In this document: positions 16,180 through 26,313 of the stretch, one piece after another
How positions within the stretch are numbered: the first letter of the stretch is position 1
Layout of the letters: the number at the start of each line of letters is the position of its first letter
Notes under the pieces: generated by a model
Database searches by the model: none
What the model saw: only the letters and a program-made list of their open reading frames with translations
Told to the model about the DNA's origin: nothing
Program-made: the position numbers and the translations under genes
Assembly (NCBI GenBank): GCA_028533045.1
Contig: JAQQAP010000029.1
Location: forward strand, 62,001 to 126,000
Direction: 5' to 3'
Length of the DNA stretch: 64,000 nt
Source: Spirochaetales bacterium
Lineage (GTDB): Bacteria; Spirochaetota; Spirochaetia; DSM-2461

Positions 16180-17100
16180 ATGATTTTCTCTCCCCGCCGG
16201 GCCCGTTTTTTTATTATTTTTCTCTTCTTTGTAGCCCTAACCCTTTCGGCTCAGTCCCCCCTGGACGGGGACGCTGCGGAAGCGGTCATCGGAGGCACGG
16301 AAAAGGCGGCCCGGAAGATGGTCAGTTCCGTACTGAATCACCGCACCCACTACGCGGAGGGGGAGTTTACCTATGCCTTCACCCCGGCCGTTTCCTTTAT
16401 AGACAAGGTCTGGTCCGAACCGGAAGTGACAGGCGACCGCTGGACCGGTGTGAGTCTGGGGAATAGCGTTGCCTACGGTTTAAGCGACAAACTGGCCTTG
16501 ATAGGGACCCTTGCTCTGGGCGCTTCCCACGGTACTTTGGAGACGGACCTGTATGGAGACGGGACGGATATTGAGGGGGATGTGGATTTCTTCATTGGGC
16601 AGCTTTATCTGGGGGGGAGCTATGAGGCGATTCGAAGGGAGCGCTTTTCCCTGCCTTTAACCTTGGGTTTCATGGGTACCGGATTCTTCCTGGAGCTAAG
16701 GCCGGAAAACTATGAACTGGATGACAGCTATGAAGGTACGGCATATGCCACTCTGGAGGCTTCCGGTTTCACCCCCGGTATGCATGGAGGAGCCTCCGCC
16801 GAGTACCGCTTTAAGTGGGTTGCCCTTAAGCTGAACGCCGCCTTTTTGGCAACCTTTACAGGCCTTTCCGGTGAATCGGAAGTCAGTCTTGCCTCAACGG
16901 ATGGCAGCACTACCACCTATTCTTCGGATTACACGGTCAGCCCCTATCTTTTGGGCCTGTTCGGTTTCTCCATGGAACTCCAAAGGGACAAGCATTGGCG
17001 TTTTAAGTTGGATGTTTCCGATTTCCTTCCCCTTCAAAACCAGGATGAGAGTGCTGTGAATCTCTATAATCTAGCCCTGACCGTAAGTTATCTCCCGTGA
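16180..17100 (+). CDS. Secreted barrel-like protein, paralogue B
   Basis: 306-aa exported protein, paralogue of the preceding gene. The signal peptide has an arginine-rich start (MIFSPRRARFFIIFLFFVALTLSAQ). The mature part has the same opening (LDGDAAEAVIGGTEKAARKM), a central GLSDKLALIGTLALGASHG segment, SGFTPGMHGGASAEY and the ending LALTVSYLP. Pairwise similarity is spread over the full length but is moderate, so the duplication is not recent. Function is unknown; an outer-membrane or periplasmic beta-structure is likely. No Shine-Dalgarno precedes the ATG, and a TATACT box ends 6 nt upstream. Confidence 0.78.
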   Translation: MIFSPRRARFFIIFLFFVALTLSAQSPLDGDAAEAVIGGTEKAARKMVSSVLNHRTHYAEGEFTYAFTPAVSFIDKVWSEPEVTGDRWTGVSLGNSVAYGLSDKLALIGTLALGASHGTLETDLYGDGTDIEGDVDFFIGQLYLGGSYEAIRRERFSLPLTLGFMGTGFFLELRPENYELDDSYEGTAYATLEASGFTPGMHGGASAEYRFKWVALKLNAAFLATFTGLSGESEVSLASTDGSTTTYSSDYTVSPYLLGLFGFSMELQRDKHWRFKLDVSDFLPLQNQDESAVNLYNLALTVSYLP

Positions 17101-17110
17101 GGATTGCCCT

Positions 17111-17704
17111 GTGAATATTCCCAAAGGCCCTGCCTTCGCCCAAATCGAAGTAAAAAAATCCAAATTTCTCGCCTACGCCCTGCCCATTTCCTCCCTTTCC
17201 GACATAAAAGGGGAAATCCAGAAGGCCCGCCAGGAACATCCCGATTCGCGCCATGTGGTTCACGCCGCCGTGGTCGGTCCCGACGGAGGAGAATTCAGCC
17301 TAAGCGATGACGGGGAACCCAAAGGAACTTCCGGTCGTCCCTCTCTGGAGGTACTCAAAGGACGTGACGTAACCAATGTCCTGGTACTTATTGTACGTTA
17401 CTTCGGCGGGACGAAACTGGGGACCGGCGGGTTGGTTAAAGCCTATGGCGATGCGGTTAAAGCGGTGTTGGAAGCGCTGGAGACGGAAGAGCTGGTGGAA
17501 AAGACCGATTTTACGGTAAAGCTTTCCTATCACGATCATTCTCCGGTTCGCCTGCTCTTGGAAAAGGAAGGGGTTGAGATAATTTCTGAAGACTTTGCCG
17601 AGGGGGTTGTGGTCAAGGGGAGGTGCCCCCGGGAAATCCTGGACTCCCTGGAGCCGCGCATCAGGGATTTGACCCGCGGTTCAGGAGTGCTTACAAGGGT
17701 TTAG
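17111..17704 (+). CDS. YigZ/IMPACT family protein
   Basis: 197-aa cytoplasmic protein of the UPF0029/IMPACT family. The conserved core is easy to see: HVVHAAVV, FSLSDDGEPKGTSGRPSLEVL and VLVLIVRYFGGTKLGTGGLVKAYGDAV, followed by the C-terminal ferredoxin-like domain. Family members occur in most bacteria; the eukaryotic homologue binds Gcn1, but the bacterial role is unsettled. GTG start, with GAGG about 8 nt upstream, and 10 bp after the barrel gene. Its stop overlaps by 4 bp the stop of the converging FecR/TPR gene. Confidence 0.93.
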   Translation: MNIPKGPAFAQIEVKKSKFLAYALPISSLSDIKGEIQKARQEHPDSRHVVHAAVVGPDGGEFSLSDDGEPKGTSGRPSLEVLKGRDVTNVLVLIVRYFGGTKLGTGGLVKAYGDAVKAVLEALETEELVEKTDFTVKLSYHDHSPVRLLLEKEGVEIISEDFAEGVVVKGRCPREILDSLEPRIRDLTRGSGVLTRV

Positions 17705-18486
17705 ATTCCCTGCTTTGCCAGAGACAGGAGGACTCGCGCCTCTTCTGTCGCTTCGTTTTGAGGGTAGTTTTGAAGGAAGGTTTCCAAAGATCGGACCGCT
17801 TCCTCATAGTTTTGAGCCCGAAGGGAAATCCTCCCGTTTAAAAGCAGGTAAGAGGGGTAAAACTCTTCCTGTTCGGGCATGAAAATGTCACTTAAATGAT
17901 TCCAGGCCTCGCCTGTTTTATTCTGCATCTCCTCCGCATAGGCCAGGGCAAAGAGCAAGCGACCTTCCGAGTAGGGGTCCGCTGACATTTGGTAAAGCCT
18001 TTCCAGTTCTCTTTCCGCATCGGAGTAGTCGCCGGAGGCAATTTGATCCCAGGCCCGGTCAAGTTCTTCCCGGCTTGTGTTGGCAAATCCCAATTCGTCC
18101 GTACCCACTACGTTTCCCCGGATTCCCATGGCAACGGTGGTTCCGTCGCTCCGGTTCTTAAGGAGTCGGTTGATCTTGTCGGAAAGCCTGTCCAGGGCCG
18201 AATTTTGTTCGGTCCGGATCTCCTCTTTTATGGCTGTTAAATGGTATTCTCCGGGGCGGGAGAAGAAGAGGCTGTTTTGAAGTGAGTCGAGCTGAACTGA
18301 AGAGTTTTCTCCCAGCCGGATAATCTGATTCGTTCCCAGGGAAGTCCCAAAGTCTATGGGATACCAGCCTCCCCGGAATTGGTATTCCGCCTGTCCCTCA
18401 TAGAAAACGCAAATAAAGCTTTCTCCCCAGAGGGTCTGGGCAAAAAGGAACACAATCATTAAACTTATTAATCCGTGCCGTTTCAT
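17701..18486 (-). CDS. Exported FecR-like/TPR protein
   Basis: 261-aa protein with a signal peptide (MKRHGLISLMIVFLFAQTLWG). Residues about 25-125 resemble a FecR-type domain: a surface layer with LGTNQIIRLGENSSVQLDS, then AMGIRGNVVGTDE. Residues about 140-260 form tetratricopeptide-like helices (YSDAERELERLYQMS, EGRLLFALAYAEE, YEEAVRSLETFLQNYPQNEATEEARVLLSLA). The combination suggests a periplasmic scaffold or assembly factor. It is a single gene convergent with yigZ and divergent from the Cys-cluster gene; no partner gene is visible. Confidence 0.75.
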   Translation of the reverse strand: MKRHGLISLMIVFLFAQTLWGESFICVFYEGQAEYQFRGGWYPIDFGTSLGTNQIIRLGENSSVQLDSLQNSLFFSRPGEYHLTAIKEEIRTEQNSALDRLSDKINRLLKNRSDGTTVAMGIRGNVVGTDELGFANTSREELDRAWDQIASGDYSDAERELERLYQMSADPYSEGRLLFALAYAEEMQNKTGEAWNHLSDIFMPEQEEFYPSYLLLNGRISLRAQNYEEAVRSLETFLQNYPQNEATEEARVLLSLAKQGI

Positions 18487-18558
18487 ACTAATAGTTTAGT
18501 CCATATTCACGGGAAGTACATAGGATTTTGTCATATTAAAGTAAAATGAGGTTAAAAG

Positions 18559-19050
18559 GTGCTGGAAGAGTACAGTAAAATAATAGAGAGAGCCACCCGG
18601 CGAAAAAAAGAAATCCGTAAGAACCTGCGCGATTTAAAAAAACAGCGGCGGATTAATCTGGATGAACTCTTTGGCGAGGAGCACCGGAAGGCTTTTGAGG
18701 AGATTGACTGCCTCAAATGCGCCAACTGCTGTGCTTCCCTGGGGCCGCGCATTACCGACCGGGATATAGACCGTCTTGCCCGTGCCGCCCGAATGAAGCC
18801 GGGACAGCTGACGGAAACCTGGCTCACCATAGATGAGGACGGCGATTACGTCTATCGTGAGATGCCCTGTCCCTTCCTGGGGGCGGACAAATACTGCCTC
18901 TACTACGAAGCTCGTCCCGATGCCTGCCGTCGTTATCCCTACACGGACAGGCGCAATGTGAAAGGTTATCTGGGAGAACTGATTAAGGATATGGAAATTT
19001 GTCCCGCCGTGGCCCTTGTTCTTGAAAGGGTGACCGGCGTAAACGGTTAA
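18559..19050 (+). CDS. YkgJ-family cysteine-cluster protein
   Basis: 163-aa protein with a basic helical N-terminus (RATRRKKEIRKNLRDLKKQRR) followed by the zinc/iron-chelating cysteine-cluster domain: CLKCANCCASLGPRI, then MPCPFLGADKYCLYYEARPDACRRYPYTD and a last Cys in EICPAVA. The spacing is typical of the YkgJ/UPF0153 family, whose members are thought to bind a metal or Fe-S cluster; substrate and role are unknown. GTG start with GAGG upstream. The stop abuts the stop of the converging GGDEF gene. A second family member is encoded at 60644. Confidence 0.85.
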   Translation: MLEEYSKIIERATRRKKEIRKNLRDLKKQRRINLDELFGEEHRKAFEEIDCLKCANCCASLGPRITDRDIDRLARAARMKPGQLTETWLTIDEDGDYVYREMPCPFLGADKYCLYYEARPDACRRYPYTDRRNVKGYLGELIKDMEICPAVALVLERVTGVNG

Positions 19051-20478
19051 TCAGTCGGACCGTACCGTTTGATTGCGGCCTCCTTCCTTGGCCCGGTAGA
19101 GAGCCTTGTCCGCCATGACTATGTAGCTGTTTATTGATTCTCCCGGCAAAGGTATTCCCGAATACAAACCTCCCGAGAGGGTTATTTTGCCCTCAATACC
19201 TTCGAACTGAAACTGCTCTACGGCGGTTCGTATTCTTTCCACGGCCCTGTATGCGTTTTCTCCGGATGTTTCGGGGAGTATGAGAACGAACTCCTCCCCC
19301 CCGAAGCGGGCCAGAAGGCTTGTGCCCCTAACCTGGCTCTTAATAAGACCGGATACGGATTTTAATACTTCGTCTCCCTTGTCATGGCCGTAAGTATCAT
19401 TGATCTTTTTGAAAAAATCGATATCAAGCATAGCTATGGTGAGGACGTTTTTTTTTCTTATGGCCCGTTCGAATATCAAGCGGCCTTCCATTTCCATGCG
19501 GTGTCGGCTTCCCAGTCCGGTTAGAGCATCTTCCATGGCCAGTTTATAGGCTTTTTCATGGAGCATGGCGTTCTCCAGGGCTATGGATAGGTGGTCGCCG
19601 ACTATTTCGGCCATCTCCAGATGATGTTTTGTAAAGTGGTCTTTTGAGTAACAGTCCAGAGCTATGAGGCCCAGAACGGACTTGCTTGTAATCAGGGGAA
19701 TCCCCATCCAGGAATAGATGGGGCGGGAAGGGTTAGGGTGGATAAAACTGGGGAATTCCTTGGGAACATTTCCTGTTATAAAGGGTCTATGTTCCTGTAT
19801 CGCCCGGGTACTTAAACTGTCGCTCTGGGGAAAGGGAAATTTGAGCTTTTTAATCGCTTCTTCATCGTCAAAGCCTTCACCTCCTACCACATGAAGGTAC
19901 CCGTCGGAGAGAATCTGAAGAGAGCAGGATTCGTAGGGAATGATTCGCTTGAGTTGCCTCATTATCTGCCTGACCGTTTCGTTCCTGTCGAGGGATGAGC
20001 CGACTTCTTTGATAATATCCCTTAGAACGATGAGTTCTTCGCTCCGTTTTTGTTCTTTGGAGATGCTTTCCAGCAGTTTTCTTTCCGTATCCTTGAGTTC
20101 CGATATATCCGAATCTATCCCTACGAAGAGGCTTATGGAATTGTCATCTTTATTTCTGATCGCCTTTCCCACGGAAAGTACCCAGCGGTAGCCTCCCTCG
20201 CTTTCCTTGAGCCGGTATATTATCTGGATAATCGAGCTCTCCCCCTTAAGCATCTTATTTAAGGACCGGTGGATTTTCTCTCGGTCCTCCGGATGAATGT
20301 AGTCCATATACTGCTCTTCCAAATCTTGGGGCGTGAATTTTTTGGGCTGTACCTTCCATATATGGCTGGAAAAATTTTCGTTTGTTTTATAGTCGCTTAT
20401 GGAAACTCCGATTTGGGAGAGGGCTTCTCTCACTGAGGGGTCGTTGAGATCTATGCTTTCGAAGCGCTTCTTTTTCAT
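19051..20478 (-). CDS. PAS-GAF-GGDEF diguanylate cyclase
   Basis: 475-aa cytoplasmic signalling protein, with no membrane segment visible. An N-terminal PAS domain (about 10-130) has a PAC-like end LFVGIDSDISELK. A GAF domain (about 150-305) has YSWMGIPLITSKSVLGLIALD. The GGDEF domain (about 310-475) contains the active-site signature RFGGEEFVLILPE, so cyclic-di-GMP synthesis is expected. The inhibitory RxxD site nine residues upstream reads RGTS, so classical product inhibition is probably absent. The PilZ protein encoded at 59792 is a possible effector in the same genome segment. Single transcription unit. Confidence 0.92.
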   Translation of the reverse strand: MKKKRFESIDLNDPSVREALSQIGVSISDYKTNENFSSHIWKVQPKKFTPQDLEEQYMDYIHPEDREKIHRSLNKMLKGESSIIQIIYRLKESEGGYRWVLSVGKAIRNKDDNSISLFVGIDSDISELKDTERKLLESISKEQKRSEELIVLRDIIKEVGSSLDRNETVRQIMRQLKRIIPYESCSLQILSDGYLHVVGGEGFDDEEAIKKLKFPFPQSDSLSTRAIQEHRPFITGNVPKEFPSFIHPNPSRPIYSWMGIPLITSKSVLGLIALDCYSKDHFTKHHLEMAEIVGDHLSIALENAMLHEKAYKLAMEDALTGLGSRHRMEMEGRLIFERAIRKKNVLTIAMLDIDFFKKINDTYGHDKGDEVLKSVSGLIKSQVRGTSLLARFGGEEFVLILPETSGENAYRAVERIRTAVEQFQFEGIEGKITLSGGLYSGIPLPGESINSYIVMADKALYRAKEGGRNQTVRSD

Positions 20479-20587
20479 AGTTCTTTAAAGTGTAAAACAT
20501 TGTGGGGGGAACTTCCATACTTTTTGGGCAAGCCCGAATGGGGAAGGTGAGCGTACTGTTTATCCAAGGAATTTTGGGCTATAATTG

Positions 20588-21505
20588 ATGATTGTGAAAC
20601 ATTCCATGAGAGCTTTCCTGTTTTGGTCCCTGCTGATTTTCCGACTTATTCCCTGCTTCTCCCAAAGCGGAGAAGAATCCCTGCGCGACTGGAATAGGCT
20701 GCGTGACTCTTCCCCCTATTCGGGGTACCGTGTTTTAGGCGCCATGACGGAGGCCTATCCCGGAGTCGTAACGGACCGCTTCTATCTTAAGGGGGATTGG
20801 TCCTGCCTGGTCCGGGGAGAGCGATTTTACTGGGCCGGGGGGAGGCTTCTCCCGGAAGAAGCTCTGGATTCACAGGAGGAATACGCTCCCTATCCATTCT
20901 ATCCCTATTCGAAAGAGTATGAACCGGATCTCATGTTGTTTTTGGGAGAAAGGGAAGACGCCCTGGTAAAACTGATTAATGAACGGGAGGAATATCCTCT
21001 CTATCGTCATCCCGGTTTTTACGACGCCCTATACCGGCTTCATGATGAGAGGACCGCCTGGGAAATGATGAAATCAGTCTATTTCCTGGGATATAAGATT
21101 ACCGTTCATCGGGATATCATGGAAGATTTGGCCCGGGTGGAAGAAACGATTCAGAATCGCCTGGCCGAAGATGAAGAGCTTAAAGCCTATTTGGAGAGTC
21201 TTACTCAGGTAGCCGGTTACAGTTGGCGGGAAATTGCCGGAACCGAGAGCCGGAGCAATCACTCCTATGGTATTGCTGTGGATTTCCTTCCCCGCAATTA
21301 TGAGGGGAAAAATGTTTATTGGCGCTGGAGCCGGGACTACTATGACCAATGGTACAACCTTGAGTGGGAAGAACGCTATCGTCCTCCGGCAAGTTTTATT
21401 CAGGCCTTTGAAGAGGCCGGATTCGTGTGGGGCGGGAAGTGGCTTCTTTTTGACAGCATTCACTTTGAATACCGGCCGGAAATAGGGATTTTGAACGGAA
21501 AATAG
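20588..21505 (+). CDS. M15 family (VanY-like) D-Ala-D-Ala carboxypeptidase-type protein
   Basis: About 305 aa, exported by a signal peptide ending near IPCFSQS. The C-terminal third is an M15/VanY peptidase domain: SNHSYGIAVDF supplies the HxxxxxxD zinc ligands, and the terminal FDSIHFEYRPE the last His. It should trim peptidoglycan stem peptides or act in cell-wall turnover. The N-terminal 170 residues match no domain I can name. Start is uncertain: a consensus TATAAT at 20580-20585 ends 2 nt before the ATG used here. If that box is the -10, translation begins at GTG 20594 or ATG 20606, both in frame and both keeping the signal peptide. Confidence 0.82.
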   Translation: MIVKHSMRAFLFWSLLIFRLIPCFSQSGEESLRDWNRLRDSSPYSGYRVLGAMTEAYPGVVTDRFYLKGDWSCLVRGERFYWAGGRLLPEEALDSQEEYAPYPFYPYSKEYEPDLMLFLGEREDALVKLINEREEYPLYRHPGFYDALYRLHDERTAWEMMKSVYFLGYKITVHRDIMEDLARVEETIQNRLAEDEELKAYLESLTQVAGYSWREIAGTESRSNHSYGIAVDFLPRNYEGKNVYWRWSRDYYDQWYNLEWEERYRPPASFIQAFEEAGFVWGGKWLLFDSIHFEYRPEIGILNGK

Positions 21506-21609
21506 CTTTTTTTTACCGTTTCTGCAAAAAAACACATATCTCTTTGCAAAAACGTATAGGGTACTTAGTCTTTAAAAGTCTCTCTATTTATTTCCGGCAG
21601 GAGTCTTTT

Positions 21610-22512
21610 ATGAAACTGAAATTAGTTATTCAAACAATGGTAGTCACCGTACTTGTTCTTATTATTGGTTCCCTTGTTTTCACCTATCGAAATATTGGTA
21701 TAAACGATCAGATTGAAGAGAAAATGACCGAGAGGTATTTCGCTTTTACCATTGCCGATGAATTTCGACAGACCTCCCAGAATCTTACCCGCTTTGCCCG
21801 TACCTATGCGGCCACGGGAAACGAAAAATACTGGGATGAATACTGGGCCATCGTAAATTGGCGGGCCGGGAAGACAAAAAGACCCAGTTATGTTCATAAA
21901 GATCTTTACAGGGGAGAAATAAAAGCTCAGCAGGAGATTATGGCCGAGATAGGTTTTACCGAGGGTGAGTTTGCCCTGTTAAAGGAAATCTCAGCTATGT
22001 CTAATGATCTTATAAATCTGGAAGATCAGGTTATGCAGTCTATTAAGGCCGGGGAGATCCTTGATGGCCCCGGAATCCCTCAGGGCGGAGAGACTGTCTT
22101 GGAATTTGGAGTCAGGAATCTGTATAACAAATTTTACCATGACGAAGTCTATAAAATCTGGGGTACGGTGGATATTTTTGTAGAGAAGCTGGATGAGAGA
22201 ATCAATAATGAGGTTCTTGAGCTAGAAAAGAAACGGAACCTCTCCAATATGGTTATACAAATATTACAGCTTCTTATTGCTCTCTCCGTATCTGTTCTCG
22301 CCTGGTTTCTTATTACCCGTATGATTCGTCATCACCTTGGGGCGGAACCGGCAGAGCTGATTGGGTTGGCTGACCGGATAAGTCAGGGGGGATTTATCTT
22401 TAAAAGAGAAGGGAGGCAAGCTTCATGGCTCATATCTCTCCATGATACAAATGTCCGAAAAGTTGGGGGAGATTATTACGAATGTAAAAGAAAAGACCGG
22501 GCATTTAGGTGA
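21610..22512 (+). pseudogene. Methyl-accepting chemotaxis protein, N-terminal part before a frameshift
   Basis: First part of a split chemotaxis receptor. The ATG at 21610 follows GGCAGGAG. Residues 1-25 form a first membrane segment. About 190 residues form an all-helical sensor region (DEFRQTSQNLTRFARTYAATGNEKYWDEYWAI), and a second membrane segment is near IQILQLLIALSVSVLAWFLI. The reading frame changes within the G6 tract at 22386-22391. With one G fewer the protein continues [21 protein letters not shown] into the signalling domain encoded downstream, giving a normal 628-aa receptor. As written, this frame runs on ~40 codons into nonsense and stops at 22512. Confidence 0.85.
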
Positions 22513-23497
22513 TTTGGGGAGCGATTTGGCCACCAATGCGGAGGGTTCCGGTTCTTCTCTCAGGAATATGACCGACAACGTTAAGTCTATGGGGTCCCAT
22601 TTCGCCAATCAGGAGGCCAGTGTTGAGCAGGTTACTTCTGCCATTTCCCAGATAACAAGTAATATTAATTCCCTAAAGGCTTCTATTGAAAATCAGGCTA
22701 CCCAGGTAGTGGAATCCTCCAGTGCCATTGAACAGATGGTGAGTTCCATAGACAGTGTTACCGACAATATGGGCCAGGTTCACAACTCCACCCGGGAGCT
22801 TAGCAGTGCCAGTGTTCGGGGAATGGAGAATATGGTAGAGAATAATCTCCAGATCAAGCGAATTGTAGAGGAATCGGACAGGCTTTTGGAAACGAACGAA
22901 CTTATTAGCGGTATTGCCAGCCAAACAAACCTATTGGCCATGAATGCTGCTATCGAAGCGGCCCATGCGGGCGAAGCGGGCCGGGGATTCAGCGTTGTGG
23001 CCGACGAAATACGAAAACTGGCCGAATCGACCAGTCAGCAGAGTCACGAAGTGGCCAATATGATTGGTTCTATCCAGACTCTTATCACAGAAATCGTTAA
23101 AGGCGCCGGGGATACAACCAAAAGTTTTGAAACCATTCAGTCTATGGTCGATAGGGTGAGTCAGCGAAGCGAAGAAATCCGAATGGCCCTTGTTGAACAG
23201 TCTACCGGGAGTAAGCAGGTCCTTGAATCTCTTAGTAATATGAATCAGATAACACAGACCGTACAGGCGGGTGCTTCGGAGATTACTTCCGGAAGCGAGC
23301 TGGTCCTGAGCGAGATACTGGAACTTAAAGAGATAAGCGATGACAGCCGCCGCCGTCTGGCAGAGATTACAGAAGGGGTGGACAGTGTTAACCGGGCTGT
23401 TGATGAAGTGGCCCAGTCGAGTCGCACCAACAAAGAGATGGTAAACGGCATTATTTCCGATTTGGGATATTTTAATACAGAGCGGAAAGAGGATTAG
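22442..23497 (+). pseudogene. Methyl-accepting chemotaxis protein, C-terminal signalling part after the frameshift
   Basis: Second part of the split receptor, in the +1 frame relative to the first. The open frame extends back through SMIQMSEKL to the G tract at 22386-22391. It contains the cytoplasmic four-helix signalling domain with the highly conserved hairpin tip ([37 protein letters not shown]) that binds CheA and CheW. The ATG at 22442 has no Shine-Dalgarno, so independent translation is doubtful. Without the membrane part it could act only as a soluble receptor. The end overlaps the converging hybrid-kinase gene by 4 bp. Confidence 0.88.
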
Positions 23498-26268
23498 TTT
23501 AGCAGGTTCGAAAGAATTCGGCTTAATGATGCGGTGGTGTAGGGTTTCTTGATAAAGCCCTGCAAACCGTCCCTTTTTAGATCGTTCACATCTTCTTCCT
23601 GGGAGAATCCGGAGCTCAGGACTACCTTTACCTCTGGCGAAATTTCTTTCATGGCGTAAAAACACTCTTTTCCGTTCATATGGGGCATAATCATATCCAT
23701 GAGTACAAGATCGATGGCTTGCTGCTCTTTCCGATAGATCTCGAGACCTTCTGCTCCGTCCTCTGCCAGAATTACCTTATACCCGAGTCCTTTCAGTATG
23801 GCGGAAGCCGATGTCCGCAGAAGAGCTTCATCGTCAATTACCAGGATCGTTCCGCTGCCTCTTGTAGGGGTGTCTTCGTTTACTTCAGTTTTCTCTTTTT
23901 TGTCCGACAGGGGAAGATAAATCCAGAAGGTGGTGCCCCGGCCTACTTCGCTTTGTACGGTGATCGCTCCTCTATGCTGCTGTATTGTCCCATAGACGGC
24001 AGCCAGTCCCAAGCCGCTTCCCTTTCCCGCTTCCCGGGTGGTGAAGAAGGGTTCGAATATTTTTTTTAGAATTTTGGGAGCCATTCCCACCCCCGTGTCG
24101 CTTACTTCTATCTGGAGAAAGTCCCCCGGGGTGATTTCGAAGGGGCTGTTACGGCAGTAGGTCTCATCCAGACCGGCTTTCTTTATGGTATAAACCAGTT
24201 CTCCTCCGTCGGGCATGGCATGCCCCGCATTTATCCCCAGATTTATCAGGGCGTTTTGAAGTTGAATGGAATCGCCTTCCACCATTGTATTATCCGTTTG
24301 TATCGATTGGGACAGGAGGATTTGTTTATCCAGACTGTGTTCCAGGATGGCAAAGGTTTCTTTTAAAATGTCCTGCAGGGAAACGGGAGTGGAGGCTATG
24401 GTACCTTTGCGGGCGAAGGCGAGAAGTTTTTTGGAAAGTTCACCGGCCCTCATGCCCGACTGGAGTATGGTATCGGCAAAGCGGAGGACTCTGTCGTTTC
24501 CCTTTACTTCCCTTTTAATCAACTCTGCCCCGCCGACAATGCCGGCCAGCATATTGTTAAAGTCATGGGCGATTCCACCGGCCAGCTGGCCAACTGCGTC
24601 AAGGCGCCGACTGTGGGCCAGTTCCTCCTGCAATTCGTGTTGTCCGGTTATGTCGTCTATCCGGATTACCGCTCCTTTGGCTCCCTCTCCCATCAAAGGG
24701 AAAATCGTGACTTCCTCATAGATGAGTTTATCTTCCCCTTCCGGCGTATAGCAGAGGCTTTCATGAAAGACTTGCTGTTGGGAGAGGGCCTGGTCAATTG
24801 CTTCATAGGTCCCGGAGAGTCGGGGGAGGACTTCTCCAATCGGTTTCCCCTCCGCTTCGGAGAAGGTCTGGCCGCTTCGTTTTTCCGCTTCCCTGTTCCA
24901 CTGAGTAATCCGGTGGTTTTTATCCACTCCCGCCAGAACGGAGGGCATTGAGTCAATCACGTTGGCCAAATAGACCCGCAAGCGGGAAACTTCCTGTTCC
25001 GCCTCTTCCCGGGCGTCCATCATTTTATTTACCGATTGGGCGAGGGCATGGAACTCTTCCAGATGGACTTCGTTCAGATTGATTTTCACCGATTCGGAGG
25101 ACGCCTTGTCAAAAAAACGGATGAATACGGAGAGATGGTCGTTCATTTTCCCCGACAAATGATGAATAAACAGGCCGATTATGAGGAGTGTCAGGAGGAA
25201 GATAATCAGAACGGTTGTCAGATTTCGAATCAAAGTTTTTAAGAGCTTTTGTTTGTTTTGGGCTATGGTTTCATTAATCTCATCCACGTAAACCCCGGCT
25301 CCCACGGTCCATTCCCAATCGTCCACGGAACGGGCGTAGCCGATTTTGGGAGCCCTTTCCCCTGTAGAGGGGCGGATTAACCCTTCGTATTCGAGAAAGT
25401 CCGCTTCCTTTGTTTGGCTAAGGGCTATCAGGTCACCCACTATCTGCCTGCCGTAGGGGTCATCTTTCTGTTCCAGTACATTGCTTCCTATGCTCTCTTT
25501 CAGGAAATGAGCCAGCACGATGCCGCTATAGTGATAGGTAAATATGTAGCCGTCATCTCCAAAGCGTATTTTGTTTATCCAGGCCAGGGTTTCTTTCTGC
25601 ACAACCTTTTCAAAGTCTTCTACGTATTCCCCTGTCCCAATCCACCAGTCATAGGGGGCAAAGTATTTATTGAATCCGATTTTTTCCTTCATCACATCCG
25701 ACTCTCCCGGTTTATACCAGTGCCAGCGGTTAAAACCTTCTCCCTTTTCTTCTATCAGTTTGATCGTTTCCTGAATTGTTAAGTAACCTTTGCTGTCTTC
25801 AAGGCCCATCAGGTTCGTACCTTCCAGCTGGGGAGAGAAGGGGAGGAGGACATTGTTTCCCTTCATATCGTAGATGAAAAAATAGCCCCGCCCCTCATTG
25901 AATATCAGAGGGCGCAGGGCTTCTTTTATCAGCTCTTGTATCTCCCCATCGCTTTTTTCGCCCTCGTAGCGCAGATAAATCCCTTCCGCAATTTGATGGG
26001 CTTCGTAAACGCGGGATTTTATGGATGCCATAAGTTCTTCTTCGGTGGTGGCTCTTTTATATTCTATGAAAGAGATAGCCCGGTCTACTTCGGTCTTGAG
26101 AGCTTCTTTTCTGGCTTTCAGGTAACTATCCTTGAGTTGTCCGATTTCCTGATTGACCGCTCTGTATTCCTGGATTATCCACATGGTACCTACGAGAGTT
26201 ACTGAGAGAAGGCACAGGAGAATCATGGTGCCGTTAATGGTGGACCGCAAACTTTTTTTCTGTTTCAC
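23494..26268 (-). CDS. Cache-PAS hybrid sensor histidine kinase
   Basis: 924-aa hybrid kinase. A first membrane segment near residues 13-31 is followed by a large extracytoplasmic Cache-type sensor with two similar halves ([17 protein letters not shown]... and [16 protein letters not shown]..., each ending in a WWIGTGEYV or WTVGAGVYV motif). A second membrane segment is near 345-370. Then come PAS (about 440-560), HisKA with [22 protein letters not shown], an ATPase domain ([36 protein letters not shown]) and a C-terminal receiver ([24 protein letters not shown]). Cache domains usually bind small carboxylates or amino acids. A TATACT box directly abuts the GTG start. Confidence 0.9.
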   Translation of the reverse strand: MKQKKSLRSTINGTMILLCLLSVTLVGTMWIIQEYRAVNQEIGQLKDSYLKARKEALKTEVDRAISFIEYKRATTEEELMASIKSRVYEAHQIAEGIYLRYEGEKSDGEIQELIKEALRPLIFNEGRGYFFIYDMKGNNVLLPFSPQLEGTNLMGLEDSKGYLTIQETIKLIEEKGEGFNRWHWYKPGESDVMKEKIGFNKYFAPYDWWIGTGEYVEDFEKVVQKETLAWINKIRFGDDGYIFTYHYSGIVLAHFLKESIGSNVLEQKDDPYGRQIVGDLIALSQTKEADFLEYEGLIRPSTGERAPKIGYARSVDDWEWTVGAGVYVDEINETIAQNKQKLLKTLIRNLTTVLIIFLLTLLIIGLFIHHLSGKMNDHLSVFIRFFDKASSESVKINLNEVHLEEFHALAQSVNKMMDAREEAEQEVSRLRVYLANVIDSMPSVLAGVDKNHRITQWNREAEKRSGQTFSEAEGKPIGEVLPRLSGTYEAIDQALSQQQVFHESLCYTPEGEDKLIYEEVTIFPLMGEGAKGAVIRIDDITGQHELQEELAHSRRLDAVGQLAGGIAHDFNNMLAGIVGGAELIKREVKGNDRVLRFADTILQSGMRAGELSKKLLAFARKGTIASTPVSLQDILKETFAILEHSLDKQILLSQSIQTDNTMVEGDSIQLQNALINLGINAGHAMPDGGELVYTIKKAGLDETYCRNSPFEITPGDFLQIEVSDTGVGMAPKILKKIFEPFFTTREAGKGSGLGLAAVYGTIQQHRGAITVQSEVGRGTTFWIYLPLSDKKEKTEVNEDTPTRGSGTILVIDDEALLRTSASAILKGLGYKVILAEDGAEGLEIYRKEQQAIDLVLMDMIMPHMNGKECFYAMKEISPEVKVVLSSGFSQEEDVNDLKRDGLQGFIKKPYTTASLSRILSNLLN

Positions 26269-26297
26269 AGTATAATTTTACGGGATAGACAGGGCAA
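26269..26297 (-). promoter_or_regulatory. promoter-like element at the hybrid-kinase start
   Basis: On the minus strand, TTGCCC (26292-26297), a 17-bp spacer and TATACT (26269-26274) end directly at the GTG. If it is active, transcription would start inside the first codons, and the true start might be the ATG at 26226. Confidence 0.45.
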
Positions 26298-26313
26298 ATT
26301 CAAATTTGATGAG

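Noticed and set aside
17701-17704. Four-base overlap of yigZ and the FecR/TPR gene as a sign of truncation
   Set aside because: Both proteins end where their families would allow; overlapping stops of converging genes are common in this dense genome (also at 23494 and 54208).
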